Origin: Kordia sp. | GTDB lineage: Bacteria; Bacteroidota; Bacteroidia; Flavobacteriales; Flavobacteriaceae | Assembly: GCA_002733415.1 (NCBI GenBank) | Contig: NVVR01000009.1 | Coordinates: 21,600 to 85,599, forward strand | Direction of reading: 5' to 3' | DNA: 64,000 nt | In this document: in pieces, positions 1 through 9,172 of the stretch | Position numbering within the stretch: the stretch's first letter is position 1 | Layout of the letters: every line of letters begins with the position of its first letter | Program-made: the position numbers and the translations under genes | Notes under the pieces: generated by a model | The model's database searches: none | What the model saw: the letters and a program-made list of their open reading frames with translations, nothing else | Told to the model about the DNA's origin: nothing

Positions 1-646
1 TAATTTGTTGCAATTGAGTTTGATTATTCTGTTTACTTTTGCTCACATTCTTATCCATAAAATCGCGTTTTTTTTGCAGATATTTATAGGACTCCTTTGT
101 ATTTGTATAATTATTTCTTGCGATAATGTCTTTTGCATATAGTACTGAATCTATTTTATAAGCTCGTTCAATATCTGCTAAACTATTCTCACTATCAATT
201 AAAGATTCGGAAAGGTCTCTTTGATCTTTCTCTAATGATAATTTAAAGCTTCTTAAATTATTTATTTGCTCAATAATAGCAGTTTCTTGATTCATATAAT
301 TTAATGTAGCCGCTGGATTATTTAATTTTACAAGAGCTGTACCCTGTTCTATCAAAACACCATCTTCAACGAATATTTCTGCTACAGTACCACCTTCAGT
401 AGTATTTACTAATACTAAATTTATAGGGAGTACATCTCCATCAATTAATATTACATCTTGAAAATCTCCTTCTGTAACTTTCTTAACAGATATCCTAGAA
501 GGATCTACTTTATAAATCTTTTTATTGATAGCTCCTATTCCAAAAGCTGAAAGCACTAAAAAAGCTAATATACCAACCACATATAGTGTCTTGGTCGTAC
601 TCCATTTTTTTTTCTCAATCCGTTTATCCATTCCTATCTGTTTCAT
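1..646 (-). CDS. HlyD-family periplasmic adaptor (membrane fusion protein), 3' end outside window
   Basis: Reading the minus strand from the ATG at 646 gives MKQIGMDKRIEKKKW, one hydrophobic anchor (VVGILAFLVLSAFGIGA), then a biotinyl-lipoyl-like hairpin segment (GGTVAEIFVEDGVLIEQGTALVKL) and a long helical, coiled-coil-like stretch that runs off the left edge. This is the layout of the adaptor that links an inner-membrane ABC or RND pump to an outer-membrane channel. About 215 codons are present, so the C-terminal half and any pump genes are missing. It lies about 100 bp behind a 41-codon ORF and probably shares that ORF's sigma-54 promoter (927-941). The family is clear; substrate and pump type are not. 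Confidence 0.85.
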   Translation of the reverse strand, partial: MKQIGMDKRIEKKKWSTTKTLYVVGILAFLVLSAFGIGAINKKIYKVDPSRISVKKVTEGDFQDVILIDGDVLPINLVLVNTTEGGTVAEIFVEDGVLIEQGTALVKLNNPAATLNYMNQETAIIEQINNLRSFKLSLEKDQRDLSESLIDSENSLADIERAYKIDSVLYAKDIIARNNYTNTKESYKYLQKKRDFMDKNVSKSKQNNQTQLQQI

Positions 647-747
647 TTGAAATTTATTTTTTCAATTATACCCATATTTTAAAACAAGAAACATATTATT
701 GTATCAACTATAAAACTTACTGTTTTTATTAATATTAAATCATGGTT

Positions 748-873
748 TTAGGCTTTAAATGTTATTGAGTTTTCTGAAAATTCTGATATCTTAATTTTTT
801 TACTACTGGTAAAAAGCATTAATTTGTGATGCTTAATTCCCATTACTGTTTGATTGATTGTTATTGTTTTCAT
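748..873 (-). CDS. Small ORF (41 aa), first gene behind a sigma-54 promoter
   Basis: The 41-codon ORF starts MKTITINQTVMG and ends with a Ser/Phe/Lys-rich tail (SEFSENSITFKA). The frame is open back to a TTG at 942, but that codon lies inside the -24 element of the sigma-54 promoter, so the ATG at 873 is the only sensible start. It would be about 42 nt behind the predicted transcription start. No signal peptide, membrane segment or known domain is visible. As the first ORF of the operon that continues into the HlyD-type adaptor it could be an exported peptide, a leader peptide, or not translated at all. I do not recognise it. Confidence 0.45.
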   Translation of the reverse strand: MKTITINQTVMGIKHHKLMLFTSSKKIKISEFSENSITFKA

Positions 874-926
874 ACTGTTCGTTTTAATTGATTTTGATGA
901 TGCTATTTTTATTCCATAACCTAAAA

Positions 927-941
927 GCAATGCATGTGCCA
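927..941 (-). promoter_or_regulatory. Sigma-54 (RpoN) promoter
   Basis: On the minus strand, reading from 941 down to 927, the sequence is TGGCAC-ATGCA-TTGC, an exact match to the sigma-54 -24/-12 consensus TGGCAC-N5-TTGC. Transcription would start near 915 and run leftward through the 41-codon ORF and the HlyD-type gene. The divergent neighbour at 1082 is an NtrC-type sigma-54 activator, which fits. Confidence 0.85.
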
Positions 942-1005
942 AAAAACAGACATGTCGTAAAACACTACAAACAAAGGGAATAGTAGTTTTACAAAAATTA
1001 AACAG

Positions 1006-1043
1006 TGTTCATTTTCGAACATATTATTGTTCGTTATTGAACA
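1006..1043. promoter_or_regulatory. Paired dyads, probable enhancer site for the NtrC-type regulator
   Basis: Two copies of TGTTC-N6-GAACA lie at 1006-1021 and 1028-1043, with centres 22 bp apart (two helical turns, same DNA face). They are about 90-130 bp upstream of the predicted sigma-54 start site, the usual place for activator binding. They also lie just in front of the regulator gene at 1082, so autoregulation is possible. That the adjacent regulator binds here is inferred. Confidence 0.7.
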
Positions 1044-1081
1044 TTTTGTATCTTGTTAAAAATTAAAACAACCTATATAAA

Positions 1082-2464
1082 ATGGTAAAAACTAATGCTA
1101 CAATTTTAATTATTGATGATGATGATGATATTTTATTATCGGCAAAGTTGGTGTTAAAAAAACATTACAATACTATTATTACTAGGAACAACCCTAAAGA
1201 AATAAACCAAATAATATCTAAAGAACAAATAGATGTTATCGTATTAGATATGAATTATCGTATTGGTTTTAATGATGGTAAGGAAGGCCTATATTGGTTA
1301 AAACATATTTTGAGCATAAATACTAAAATGGTTGTGATTTTGATGACAGCCTATGGAGAGGTTGAGTTAGCAGTTAATGCCATAAAATTAGGCGCTTTTG
1401 ATTTTATTTTAAAACCTTGGACCAACGAGAAATTACTGGCTACTATTCATGCTGGATTAACATTAAGCAGGTCAAATCATAAAATTTCTATTTTAAAGCA
1501 TACAAATGATATCTTACTAAAAAGTAATGAACAAAAATTTGGTCCTATTATAGGGGAATCTAAAAAAATGCAAGCTGTTATGAATACCATTAAAAAGGTA
1601 AGTACTACAGATGCAAATGTTATTATTTTAGGTGAAAATGGTACAGGAAAACAGCATTTGGCTAGAGAAATTCATAAAAATTCATTACAAAAAGAAGGTC
1701 CGTTTATCCATGTCGATTTAGGTTCTTTATCTGAAAGCCTCTTTGAAAGTGAACTATTCGGTCATAAGAAAGGTGCATTTACAGATGCGCATGAAGATAA
1801 ACCTGGACGATTTGAAATGGCCCAGGATGGAACACTTTTTTTAGATGAAATAGGCAACCTACCCGTAAACTTACAATCAAAATTATTAACGGTACTTCAA
1901 GATAGAAAAGTATCTCGTTTAGGTGAAGGAATTGAAAGAACATTTAATGCGAGACTATTGTTCGCTACTAATGCTCCTATTCACCAATGGGTAGCTGAAG
2001 GAAAGTTCAGACAGGATTTATTGTTTAGAATTAATACGGTAGAAATTACCATACCTCCATTAAGAGATAGACCTGAAGATATCGCTGATTTTATAAACCA
2101 TTATCTAAATATATTTGCTGAAAAATACCAAAAATCTCATTTGAAAATTACTAGCGATGCAATGAAAGTCCTGCAATCTCATAATTGGCCGGGTAATGTT
2201 CGAGAAATTCAACATACGCTTGAAAGAGGTGTGATTATGGTTGATGGTAATGAAATTAAACCTGCTGACTTTAACCTTACTATAATACCTAAAGAGAAAG
2301 AGACCCTAAGTGATAAGTTTGATAATTTAAACTTGCAAGAAATTGAGAAACTATTGGTTCAAAAAGCTATTGACAAGCATGAAGGAAATATTTCCAAAGC
2401 AGCCAAAGAGTTGGGATTAACTCGTGCTGCACTGTATCGTAGGTTAGAAAAATTTAATTTGTAA
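1082..2464 (+). CDS. Sigma-54-dependent response regulator (NtrC family)
   Basis: 460 aa in three domains. An N-terminal receiver has an acidic cluster (IDDDDD), a phospho-acceptor Asp near residue 56 (VLDMNY) and a LKPW lysine. A central AAA+ ATPase has Walker A GENGTGKQ, Walker B LFLDEIG and an R-finger region (FRQDLLFRI). A C-terminal Fis-type helix-turn-helix is present (AAKELGLTRAALYRRL). The sigma-54-contacting GAFTGA loop reads GAFTDA here. It should be phosphorylated by the kinase encoded 12 bp downstream and activate the divergent sigma-54 promoter at 927-941, probably through the dyads at 1006-1043. The family call is certain; the target is inferred from position. Confidence 0.95.
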   Translation: MVKTNATILIIDDDDDILLSAKLVLKKHYNTIITRNNPKEINQIISKEQIDVIVLDMNYRIGFNDGKEGLYWLKHILSINTKMVVILMTAYGEVELAVNAIKLGAFDFILKPWTNEKLLATIHAGLTLSRSNHKISILKHTNDILLKSNEQKFGPIIGESKKMQAVMNTIKKVSTTDANVIILGENGTGKQHLAREIHKNSLQKEGPFIHVDLGSLSESLFESELFGHKKGAFTDAHEDKPGRFEMAQDGTLFLDEIGNLPVNLQSKLLTVLQDRKVSRLGEGIERTFNARLLFATNAPIHQWVAEGKFRQDLLFRINTVEITIPPLRDRPEDIADFINHYLNIFAEKYQKSHLKITSDAMKVLQSHNWPGNVREIQHTLERGVIMVDGNEIKPADFNLTIIPKEKETLSDKFDNLNLQEIEKLLVQKAIDKHEGNISKAAKELGLTRAALYRRLEKFNL

Positions 2465-2475
2465 TAACTAGTATT

Positions 2476-3846
2476 TTGATAAAACGTTTCACATTACAAG
2501 TAACTATACGCATTATTGCCATACTGGCTAGTTGTGTTCTTTTTTCATATTTGTTATTAAACTATTTATGGTTTAGCAGTATAGGAATTGGTTTTACAAT
2601 TTTTCTTCAAGTATTTTTTTTAATCCGTTACGTTAATAATACAAATTACTCTTTGGTCAAGTTCCTTGATGCCTTAAAAAACGAAGACTATTCAGTGTAT
2701 TTTTCTTCATCAAAAAAAGGAGATTCTTTCGCGAAGTTATTTGATGATTTTAACCAAATTATTAAAACTTTTAAGCAAAACAAAATAGAGAAAGAAGCGC
2801 AGTACAAGTATTTTAAATACATCTTAGAACATGTTAATTTAGGTATTATATCAATCAAAAAAGATGATTTGTTTAATAAGGAATCTAATGAAGAAATGCT
2901 ATTTTTAAATAAAGCAGCTTGCGATATTCTTCAACAACCACAACACAAGTATTGGCATCGTTTTGCTAATAATGTCCCATGGTTAGTTAGTGAAATAAAA
3001 AAAACAGCTGATGGTGGTAAAACTTTAGTAGACTTTGGCGATGAAACAGATAAGAAGCAATTATCTTTAGAAACAATTGAAATCCAGCTGTTAGGTAATA
3101 CATATCTGATCATTACTTTTCAAGACATTCGTTCAGAGATTGAACAGAAAGAAATTGAAGCTTGGCATAACGTTATACGTGTTTTAGCACATGAAATGTT
3201 AAACTCTTTCACACCTGTTAGTTCCCTAGCCTCTACATTAAAATCAATTACAGAAGATGAACATGGAAATATTTTAAGTATTGATAAACTTGATCAGGAA
3301 GATATTCAGGACATTAACATGGCAGTCACAACAATTAAAAAAAGATCTGATGGTTTATTAGCATTCGTTAAAGATTATAGAACGATATCTAATGTCCCCA
3401 TTCCTTTATTGAATCAAATTAATATTAAGAAATTCTTATCATCTATAGAATTGTTAATGAAGCCAACTATTGAAGAGGCTGGCATTAAATTACAATTATC
3501 ACCCATTCCAGCAAATGCTACTATTTTGGCTGATAGTAAATTGATTGAGCAAGTATTGATTAACCTAATTAATAATAGTATTCATGCGCTAGAAGGAAGA
3601 GAAAATCCAACCATTAAAATCAATTGTATTATAGAACCTGATAAAACAACTATTAGTATTCATGATAATGGGAATGGGATTGAAGAAAAGATCTTCAACC
3701 AAATTTTTATTCCTTTTTATACTACCAAAAAAAATGGCTCCGGAATTGGTTTAAGCTTATCCAAAAACATCATGAAAAAGCATGGAGGGAATTTATTGGT
3801 CAATTCAGAAGCTGGTGGTTACACTACATTTTCACTTGTGTTTTAA
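2476..3846 (+). CDS. Sensor histidine kinase (NtrB/NtrY-like)
   Basis: 456 aa with two N-terminal membrane helices and almost no periplasmic loop (residues about 8-50). A short PAS-like region is followed by an H-box (AHEMLNSFTPVSSL), an N-box (LINLINNSIHALEG) and G-boxes (DNGNGIEE, GSGIGLSLSKNI). It autophosphorylates on the H-box His and should pass phosphate to the response regulator just upstream. The start is a TTG 12 nt after the regulator's stop; no upstream ATG fits. The very short periplasmic part suggests a cytoplasmic or membrane-intrinsic signal, such as envelope stress. The signal itself is not deducible. Confidence 0.93.
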   Translation: MIKRFTLQVTIRIIAILASCVLFSYLLLNYLWFSSIGIGFTIFLQVFFLIRYVNNTNYSLVKFLDALKNEDYSVYFSSSKKGDSFAKLFDDFNQIIKTFKQNKIEKEAQYKYFKYILEHVNLGIISIKKDDLFNKESNEEMLFLNKAACDILQQPQHKYWHRFANNVPWLVSEIKKTADGGKTLVDFGDETDKKQLSLETIEIQLLGNTYLIITFQDIRSEIEQKEIEAWHNVIRVLAHEMLNSFTPVSSLASTLKSITEDEHGNILSIDKLDQEDIQDINMAVTTIKKRSDGLLAFVKDYRTISNVPIPLLNQINIKKFLSSIELLMKPTIEEAGIKLQLSPIPANATILADSKLIEQVLINLINNSIHALEGRENPTIKINCIIEPDKTTISIHDNGNGIEEKIFNQIFIPFYTTKKNGSGIGLSLSKNIMKKHGGNLLVNSEAGGYTTFSLVF

Positions 3847-4005
3847 CACTAACTTCTATGACGTACTAACACCTTGTTCCAGAGTTTTTCAAAAAAAACA
3901 CTTAAAATACCTTTCGGAAAGTATTAATCTATTAAATCACTTCCTAAATCATACATACACATTATACTCCACTTCTGTTATCGTTTCTTAATAAGCTAAT
4001 ACCTT

Positions 4006-4560
4006 TTAACCACTTCCTTTTTTTAACCGAATTCCTTGCCCTAAAATAACATCTTTATTAGGAATAAAATCTCCAATTGGTAAATGCTCTGTTAAAATAA
4101 TATATTTAAAACCGGTTATTTTACGCAGTACATTCTGTACTTCAGTATTGGGTAAATATTGTAACACTTGTCTTAATAAAGCACAATCCCCAGAAGGCAA
4201 ATAATTTGCTGCAATATCCAAACAATAAAACTCTAGTTTATCATCCTTAAAGTTGACTTTATTATGTTTAATAAGGCTTTCTACGATATCTGCCGCAACA
4301 TATTTCTTGGTAAATTTTACTAATATTTTTCCTGCATTAAAATCTCCACAACCTAGGTCACATACAACCAGGGAATCATCAAATGAGGTTAAAAATGATG
4401 TTACAATTAGCTATATAGGATTCACTATCTCATCTCCATACGATCCTTTACCGGAGTGAAAATCAAATTCTGCACCTCCTCATAATTTCATTTCATAAAT
4501 CTGCTCCATAGCGTCTTTACTTGGCCAAGGTTTCTTTGTGTTTTTAGGGTTATTATTCAT
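4006..4560 (-). pseudogene. Class I SAM-dependent methyltransferase, broken by two stop codons
   Basis: From the ATG at 4560 one uninterrupted phase encodes a methyltransferase with the SAM-binding motif DLGCGDFNAGK, a later acidic strand (FYCLDIA) and a region typical of the family (LRQVLQYLPNTEVQ). Two in-frame stops break it: TGA at 4480-4482, apparently replacing the Trp of an LWGG motif, and TAG at 4411-4413. With no frameshift, about 184 codons are otherwise preserved, so inactivation looks recent. A second, more decayed copy of the 5' end lies at 5555-5673. The natural substrate is unknown. Confidence 0.8.
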
Positions 4561-4695
4561 AAAAAATTTGCTGTATAAATTTCTATATCAACAAGGATAC
4601 ATAATTAGTCTTCGATAAGCTCCGACTGTCATTAAATTCCTTCTAACTAAACTATACTATTACCAAAATGGAAAATAAGTGCTCCTCAGAAAAAA

Positions 4696-5370
4696 CTATT
4701 GATGACGCCATTGTTTTAATATGCGATTTATATCCAACTTTACATCAGTACGTATTTCCCTTTTTCTTTTACCTTTCCCAAATTGATCATCGTAATTTGT
4801 TTCGGTATGCCTAATATGTGCTTCTACAGCTAAATCAATCATTTTGCCATCAAATTGTTTGGCATTTGCAGTACGCCCTACCCTTCCACTGTATTTTTCA
4901 CAGGCATGTGCGGCAATTTCATTTTCTCTATTAGCAGGGCAATTCGGGTAGCGTTGACGTATAGCTTCAGCAAAAACAATAATATAAGCTTTGTCCTGTA
5001 CTGCACGTATAACGGCAGCTTTTTTATTTTTCAAAGCACGTGAGTCCTTGTCTGACTCACATTCTAATCTAGCTTTTTCTATAGCAATTTCTTCAACTAA
5101 CTGCCCTTTACGTTCATATCGTTTCCTGCGTTGATTCCAAAACAATACTACTCCACATAAAGTAGAGTGTTTTTTTGATCGCCTAGTCATAGCAGCATTT
5201 CCAGGAGGTAACATGATATAACCTACAAATGGAGAACAAGTAAAGCAAGTACCTTTGTGTTTTTCACTTTCTGCGACAAAAGCTTTACCTAAGGGCACCC
5301 TTTTTTCACAAATCCTACAAGTGAGTTTCTCTTTTTTTGTTAAATAAATGTTCTGTGAGGTAGTTGCCAC
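4696..5370 (-). CDS. DUF2293 domain protein
   Basis: 224 aa. The N-terminus has Cys pairs that could bind zinc (CRICEKR, then CFTC); the middle is basic and helical. The C-terminal part (AIRQRYPNCPANRENEIAAH, then KYSGRVGRTANAKQFD and AHIRHTETNYD) matches the conserved core of DUF2293. No enzymatic function is established for that domain; basic residues and Cys pairs suggest nucleic-acid contact, but this is a guess. The gene lies between two copies of the 5' part of a broken methyltransferase gene, which hints that it arrived with a local duplication or insertion. Confidence 0.85.
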   Translation of the reverse strand: MATTSQNIYLTKKEKLTCRICEKRVPLGKAFVAESEKHKGTCFTCSPFVGYIMLPPGNAAMTRRSKKHSTLCGVVLFWNQRRKRYERKGQLVEEIAIEKARLECESDKDSRALKNKKAAVIRAVQDKAYIIVFAEAIRQRYPNCPANRENEIAAHACEKYSGRVGRTANAKQFDGKMIDLAVEAHIRHTETNYDDQFGKGKRKREIRTDVKLDINRILKQWRHQ

Positions 5371-5492
5371 TGATAAATTATTAATTATTGAAGTCGCGAA
5401 TATACTTATTTTAACTATTCCGCTCTTTCATTAGTTATAACTCTACTTTAAAATTTGTTTTATTCTAATTAGCTAGACAATGATACAGAAAC

Positions 5493-5525
5493 CTGATACT
5501 ATTTCTTTTTAAAAAATAGTATCAG
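5493..5525 (-). terminator. Hairpin terminator
   Basis: CTGATACTATTT pairs perfectly with AAATAGTATCAG across a 9-nt A/T-rich loop. It lies downstream (minus strand) of the 5710-6069 gene, beyond the decayed methyltransferase fragment, and could end that transcript. The U-tract is weak. Confidence 0.55.
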
Positions 5526-5554
5526 TGTCGTTACAATAATTCCTTTATCATCCT

Positions 5555-5673
5555 TTACCGGAGTAAAAATCAAATTCGGTACCTCCCCATTATTTCATTT
5601 CATAAATCTGCTCCATAGCGTCTTTACTTGGACAAGGCATCATTATATTTTTAATTCCAATTTATTTACTCAT
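5555..5673 (-). pseudogene. Second decayed copy of methyltransferase 5' end
   Basis: From an ATG at 5673 the minus strand reads MSK, stop, then PSKDAMEQIYEMK, stop, WGGTEFDFYSGKG and two further stops. This matches the start of the broken methyltransferase at 4560 (PSKDAMEQIYEMKL, GGAEFDFHSGKG). Homology extends about 30 bp upstream of both ATGs. Only about 40 codons survive, with four stops, so this copy is older or freer to decay. The two copies flank the DUF2293 gene. Confidence 0.75.
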
Positions 5674-5709
5674 AAAAAGCATGCTGTATTAAAGTTTCTA
5701 TAGTAGTCT

Positions 5710-6069
<360 letters not shown>

Positions 6070-6073
6070 TTAA

Positions 6074-7066
6074 TTAGTTTCTAGCAAGCTTACGTAATGC
6101 AACCCATTGCTTAATTTTTTCTTTTGAATCACAAGCAGGGTATCCTAAAACTGTTTTACCTGCAGGAACATCATTCATAACACCAGATCCGCCACCAACT
6201 ATAGCTCCTGAATGAACAGTTATATGATCTTTAATTGATGCACTTCCTCCAATAATAACTCCATCTCCTAATGTTACAGAACCAGCTAAACCACTACCTC
6301 CTGCCATAATACATGACCTCCCTAATACACAATTATGAGCTATTTGTACTAAATTATCTATTTTACAACCATCTCCAATAATAGTAGAACTAAATTTAGC
6401 TCTATCAACACATGAATTAGCTCCAATTTCAACTGCATTTCCGATAACAACATTTCCGATATGTGGTATTTTCACTAAACCTCTACCATCAACACTTGGC
6501 CTATATCCAAACCCATCAGCTCCAATGCTTACATTATTATGAAAAATACAGAAACTACCTATTTCTGTCCGTTCACGAATTACTGTTCCTGACCAAACAA
6601 TATTATTACTCCCCATTATTGTATCATCAAATACGGTAACATTAGGATATAAAATAGTTCCATCACCAATTCTTACGTTTTTACCGATATAACAACCAGC
6701 ACCTATTTTACATCCTTTACCAAGTGAAACTGATTCATGAATAACAGCAGTTGGATGTATTTCTGTTACAAACTCAGGTGACTTAGGACTAAATTCATCT
6801 AATAATTGAGCCATTACTAAATCAGCATTTTTCACTTTTATAAAAGCTCTTCCTTCTCCTGGTTCAATTTTAACTGAATCACTAATAATTGCAATTTTAG
6901 CATTAGAATCATTCCATAAACGAGCGTATTTTTGATTGCCAATAAACGTTATTTGATTTTCAGTAGCACGTTTTATTTCCTCAATACCTAAAATTTCTTG
7001 AGTAGTATTCCCTATAATTTCTCCCTTAAGAAGGGTGTTAATTGCTTCTATTGTAAATGATTTCAT
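6074..7066 (-). CDS. LpxD-type UDP-3-O-acylglucosamine N-acyltransferase paralogue
   Basis: 330 aa. The N-terminal uridine-binding-like domain is followed by left-handed beta-helix hexapeptide repeats (about residues 105-290) and a C-terminal helix. The catalytic His is in [10 protein letters not shown]. The family transfers an R-3-hydroxyacyl chain from ACP to UDP-3-O-acyl-glucosamine in lipid A synthesis. The true lpxD of the lipid A cluster is at 46738-47766 and a third relative is at 42235-43164, so this one is accessory. It could acylate a different sugar nucleotide or provide a different chain length. Its partner gene at 5710 is unknown. Confidence 0.85.
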   Translation of the reverse strand: MKSFTIEAINTLLKGEIIGNTTQEILGIEEIKRATENQITFIGNQKYARLWNDSNAKIAIISDSVKIEPGEGRAFIKVKNADLVMAQLLDEFSPKSPEFVTEIHPTAVIHESVSLGKGCKIGAGCYIGKNVRIGDGTILYPNVTVFDDTIMGSNNIVWSGTVIRERTEIGSFCIFHNNVSIGADGFGYRPSVDGRGLVKIPHIGNVVIGNAVEIGANSCVDRAKFSSTIIGDGCKIDNLVQIAHNCVLGRSCIMAGGSGLAGSVTLGDGVIIGGSASIKDHITVHSGAIVGGGSGVMNDVPAGKTVLGYPACDSKEKIKQWVALRKLARN

Positions 7067-7332
7067 ATGATGTTCTTATGTGCTAATTATTAAGTTTTAA
7101 ATATAACCTATTTTTTAGTAGTCAAGGAGTGAATCATATTTAAACTAACATATTAAACTCTACTATATTCTTAAAATTGATTCTATGATTCAGTGTATGA
7201 ATATTCACCAACACCTTATAAAGTATTGATTTTTAAAACATTCGTTTGTGTGTTTTTTCACTATTTATTATTATAAACACTGTAAACAATTAATCCCTTT
7301 TGCACACATATACTAAGAAATCAACTATATCT

Positions 7333-8170
7333 ATGAAAATATTATTTTACATTTTAGTAATAACTATTGTTACTCAATTTCAATCAAAAGCGCAACAATT
7401 AGAAAACTCTTTACTTTGGGAGATTTCTGGTAATAACATTAAAGAATCATCTTACCTGTTCGGAACAATCCATATGACTTGCGATGCATCATTAAACGAA
7501 AAAGTTCAGAAAGCAATGAATAAAACGGAACTATTAGTTTTAGAATTAGATATGGAGACCCTGATATGCAATCAAGAATGATGCAAGGAGTAGCTATGAA
7601 GGACGCAAAAACCATAAAAGAATTAACAACTGAAGTAGAGTATAAACTGTTAAATGATTTTATACAAGAACAAACAGGGATCCCTTTAACAATCCTAAAT
7701 ACTTTTAAACCTTTTTTTATACATGCAATGTTATATCCAAAACTACATGATTGTTTAAGTCAATCCATTGAAGCTGAATTAATGAAAATTGCTGCTTCAC
7801 AAAATGAAGAAATTTTAGGTTTAGATACAGTACAGGAACAACTGAATGTATTTGACGAAATACCATATAAGGACCAACTAAAAGACCTTCTTAATTCTGC
7901 TAAAGATAATATGAAGAAAGATAAAGGTTTATAAATCTGAAAATTTAAACGCTTTGATGAAGCTCATGCAAGATGAAAAAAAGTTCATTTAGTGCTAAAC
8001 ATTCTGATAAATTATTAGATCAACGAAATATAAAATGGATATCTAAAATTGGAGTGTTTGCTAAAAAACAGACTACATTTTTCGGTGTAGGCGCAGGACA
8101 TTTAGGAGGTGATTTTGGAGTAATTAAGTTATTAAGAAAACAAGGATATACTGTAAAAGCGGTATTATAA
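7333..8170 (+). pseudogene. TraB/GumN-family protein, three frameshifts
   Basis: The ATG at 7333 starts a signal peptide (MKILFYILVITIVTQFQSKA) and a TraB/GumN N-terminus (LLWEISGNN, YLFGTIHMTC). The phase changes near 7557 (ELDM then DPDMQSRMMQ), near 7925 (KDK then VYKSENLNALM) and in the A-run near 7977 before SSFSAKHSDKLLDQRN. The family's C-terminal signature (GAGHLGGDFGVIKLLRKQGY) ends the gene at 8170. All parts are present and in order; all three shifts are single-base changes in or near short homopolymers. It is either a recent pseudogene or an assembly problem. The upstream ATG at 7300 precedes the signal peptide and is less likely. Confidence 0.8.
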
Positions 8171-8193
8171 ATACATCTCATTTAAATCACCAA

Positions 8194-8230
8194 AGCCTTG
8201 AAATTTAATACAGTTTCAAGGCTTTTTTAT
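8194..8230 (+). terminator. Rho-independent terminator
   Basis: AGCCTTGAAA pairs with TTTCAAGGCT across a 10-nt loop, followed by a run of T. It ends the TraB/GumN pseudogene transcript and lies directly before the DUF1853 gene. Confidence 0.85.
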
Positions 8231-8264
8231 TTTACTTATAACAATAATACCATACTATTGTATT

Positions 8265-9074
8265 ATCAAGAAAGAAAAAAACATACAGTTTCAATACCTA
8301 GGGTATAATTCTACACCACAATTATGGGACAATGAGCTAGTTGGCTTAGCTCAAATAAAGTTACTAGAATATAATAGTGGTTTAACTGAGCTAGTTAATG
8401 ATAAAAAATTACGCTTAGGACATTTGGTTGAACGTTTTGTTTCAAATGAATTACAATTCAATAAGAGTATTGAGGTATTAGCTGAAAACATCCAAATTAA
8501 ACGTGATAAAGTAACTATTGGGGAAATAGATTGTTTGTTAAAACACAACAACACAACCATTCATTTAGAAATTATATATAAGTTTTACGTATATGATGAG
8601 TCTGTAGGAAGCTCTGAATTAGAGCATTGGATTGGACCTAACAGAAAAGACAGCTTGATTGAAAAAATAACGAAACTAAAAACAAAACAACTACCACTAC
8701 TCTATAAACCCGAAACGGAACAACTGCTAAAGCAATTCAATCTTGATGTAAATACAATACAGCAACAGGTTTATTTCAAAGCACAATTATTTGTACCATA
8801 TCACATGCTTGGCATGCAATTACGCATCATAAACAACCAGTGTATTAAAGGCTATTACCTACCCTTTAATGATTTAGAGCAATTAAATAGCTGTAAATTT
8901 CATATTCCTTCAAAATTAAATTGGTTAACTGAAGTGCATCATGATGTGATTTGGTTGGATTATAATGATGCTATTAAAACTATACAGAAATCAATTATTC
9001 AGGAAAGAGCTCCATTATGTTGGATTAAGTCTGAAAACACCACACTACAAAAGGTTTTTGTAGTATGGTGGTAG
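8265..9074 (+). CDS. DUF1853 family protein (start codon unclear)
   Basis: The frame is open from about 8265 to 9074 and encodes KKEKNIQFQYLGYNSTPQLW, then DUF1853 features: LGHLVERFVSNEL, an acidic IGEIDCLL strand, HLEIIYKFYVY and the WIGPNRKDSL motif. The GEIDCLL / LEIIYKF arrangement resembles restriction-endonuclease-like folds, but function is unknown. The N-terminal 50 residues look genuine, yet no ATG, GTG or TTG is in phase before a TTG at 8424, which would cut off a conserved part. Either an ATT/ATC near 8262-8267 starts translation or the start has been lost. Coordinates use the homology-based N-terminus, giving about 269 aa. Confidence 0.75.
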   Translation: MKKEKNIQFQYLGYNSTPQLWDNELVGLAQIKLLEYNSGLTELVNDKKLRLGHLVERFVSNELQFNKSIEVLAENIQIKRDKVTIGEIDCLLKHNNTTIHLEIIYKFYVYDESVGSSELEHWIGPNRKDSLIEKITKLKTKQLPLLYKPETEQLLKQFNLDVNTIQQQVYFKAQLFVPYHMLGMQLRIINNQCIKGYYLPFNDLEQLNSCKFHIPSKLNWLTEVHHDVIWLDYNDAIKTIQKSIIQERAPLCWIKSENTTLQKVFVVWW

Positions 9075-9172
9075 CAAAACCAAAGTGTAATTAATTGCCT
9101 AACACAACGACTATAGAACGGTAATAATTGTTGTATTTTTGATAGCTTATACAACACTATAATAACTCGCTT

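Noticed and set aside
873..942. Longer 64-codon reading of the small ORF from a TTG at 942
   Set aside because: The TTG lies inside the sigma-54 -24 element, upstream of the predicted transcription start.
3782..3991. 69-codon ORF overlapping the end of the kinase gene
   Set aside because: It overlaps the kinase in another phase and has no recognisable content.
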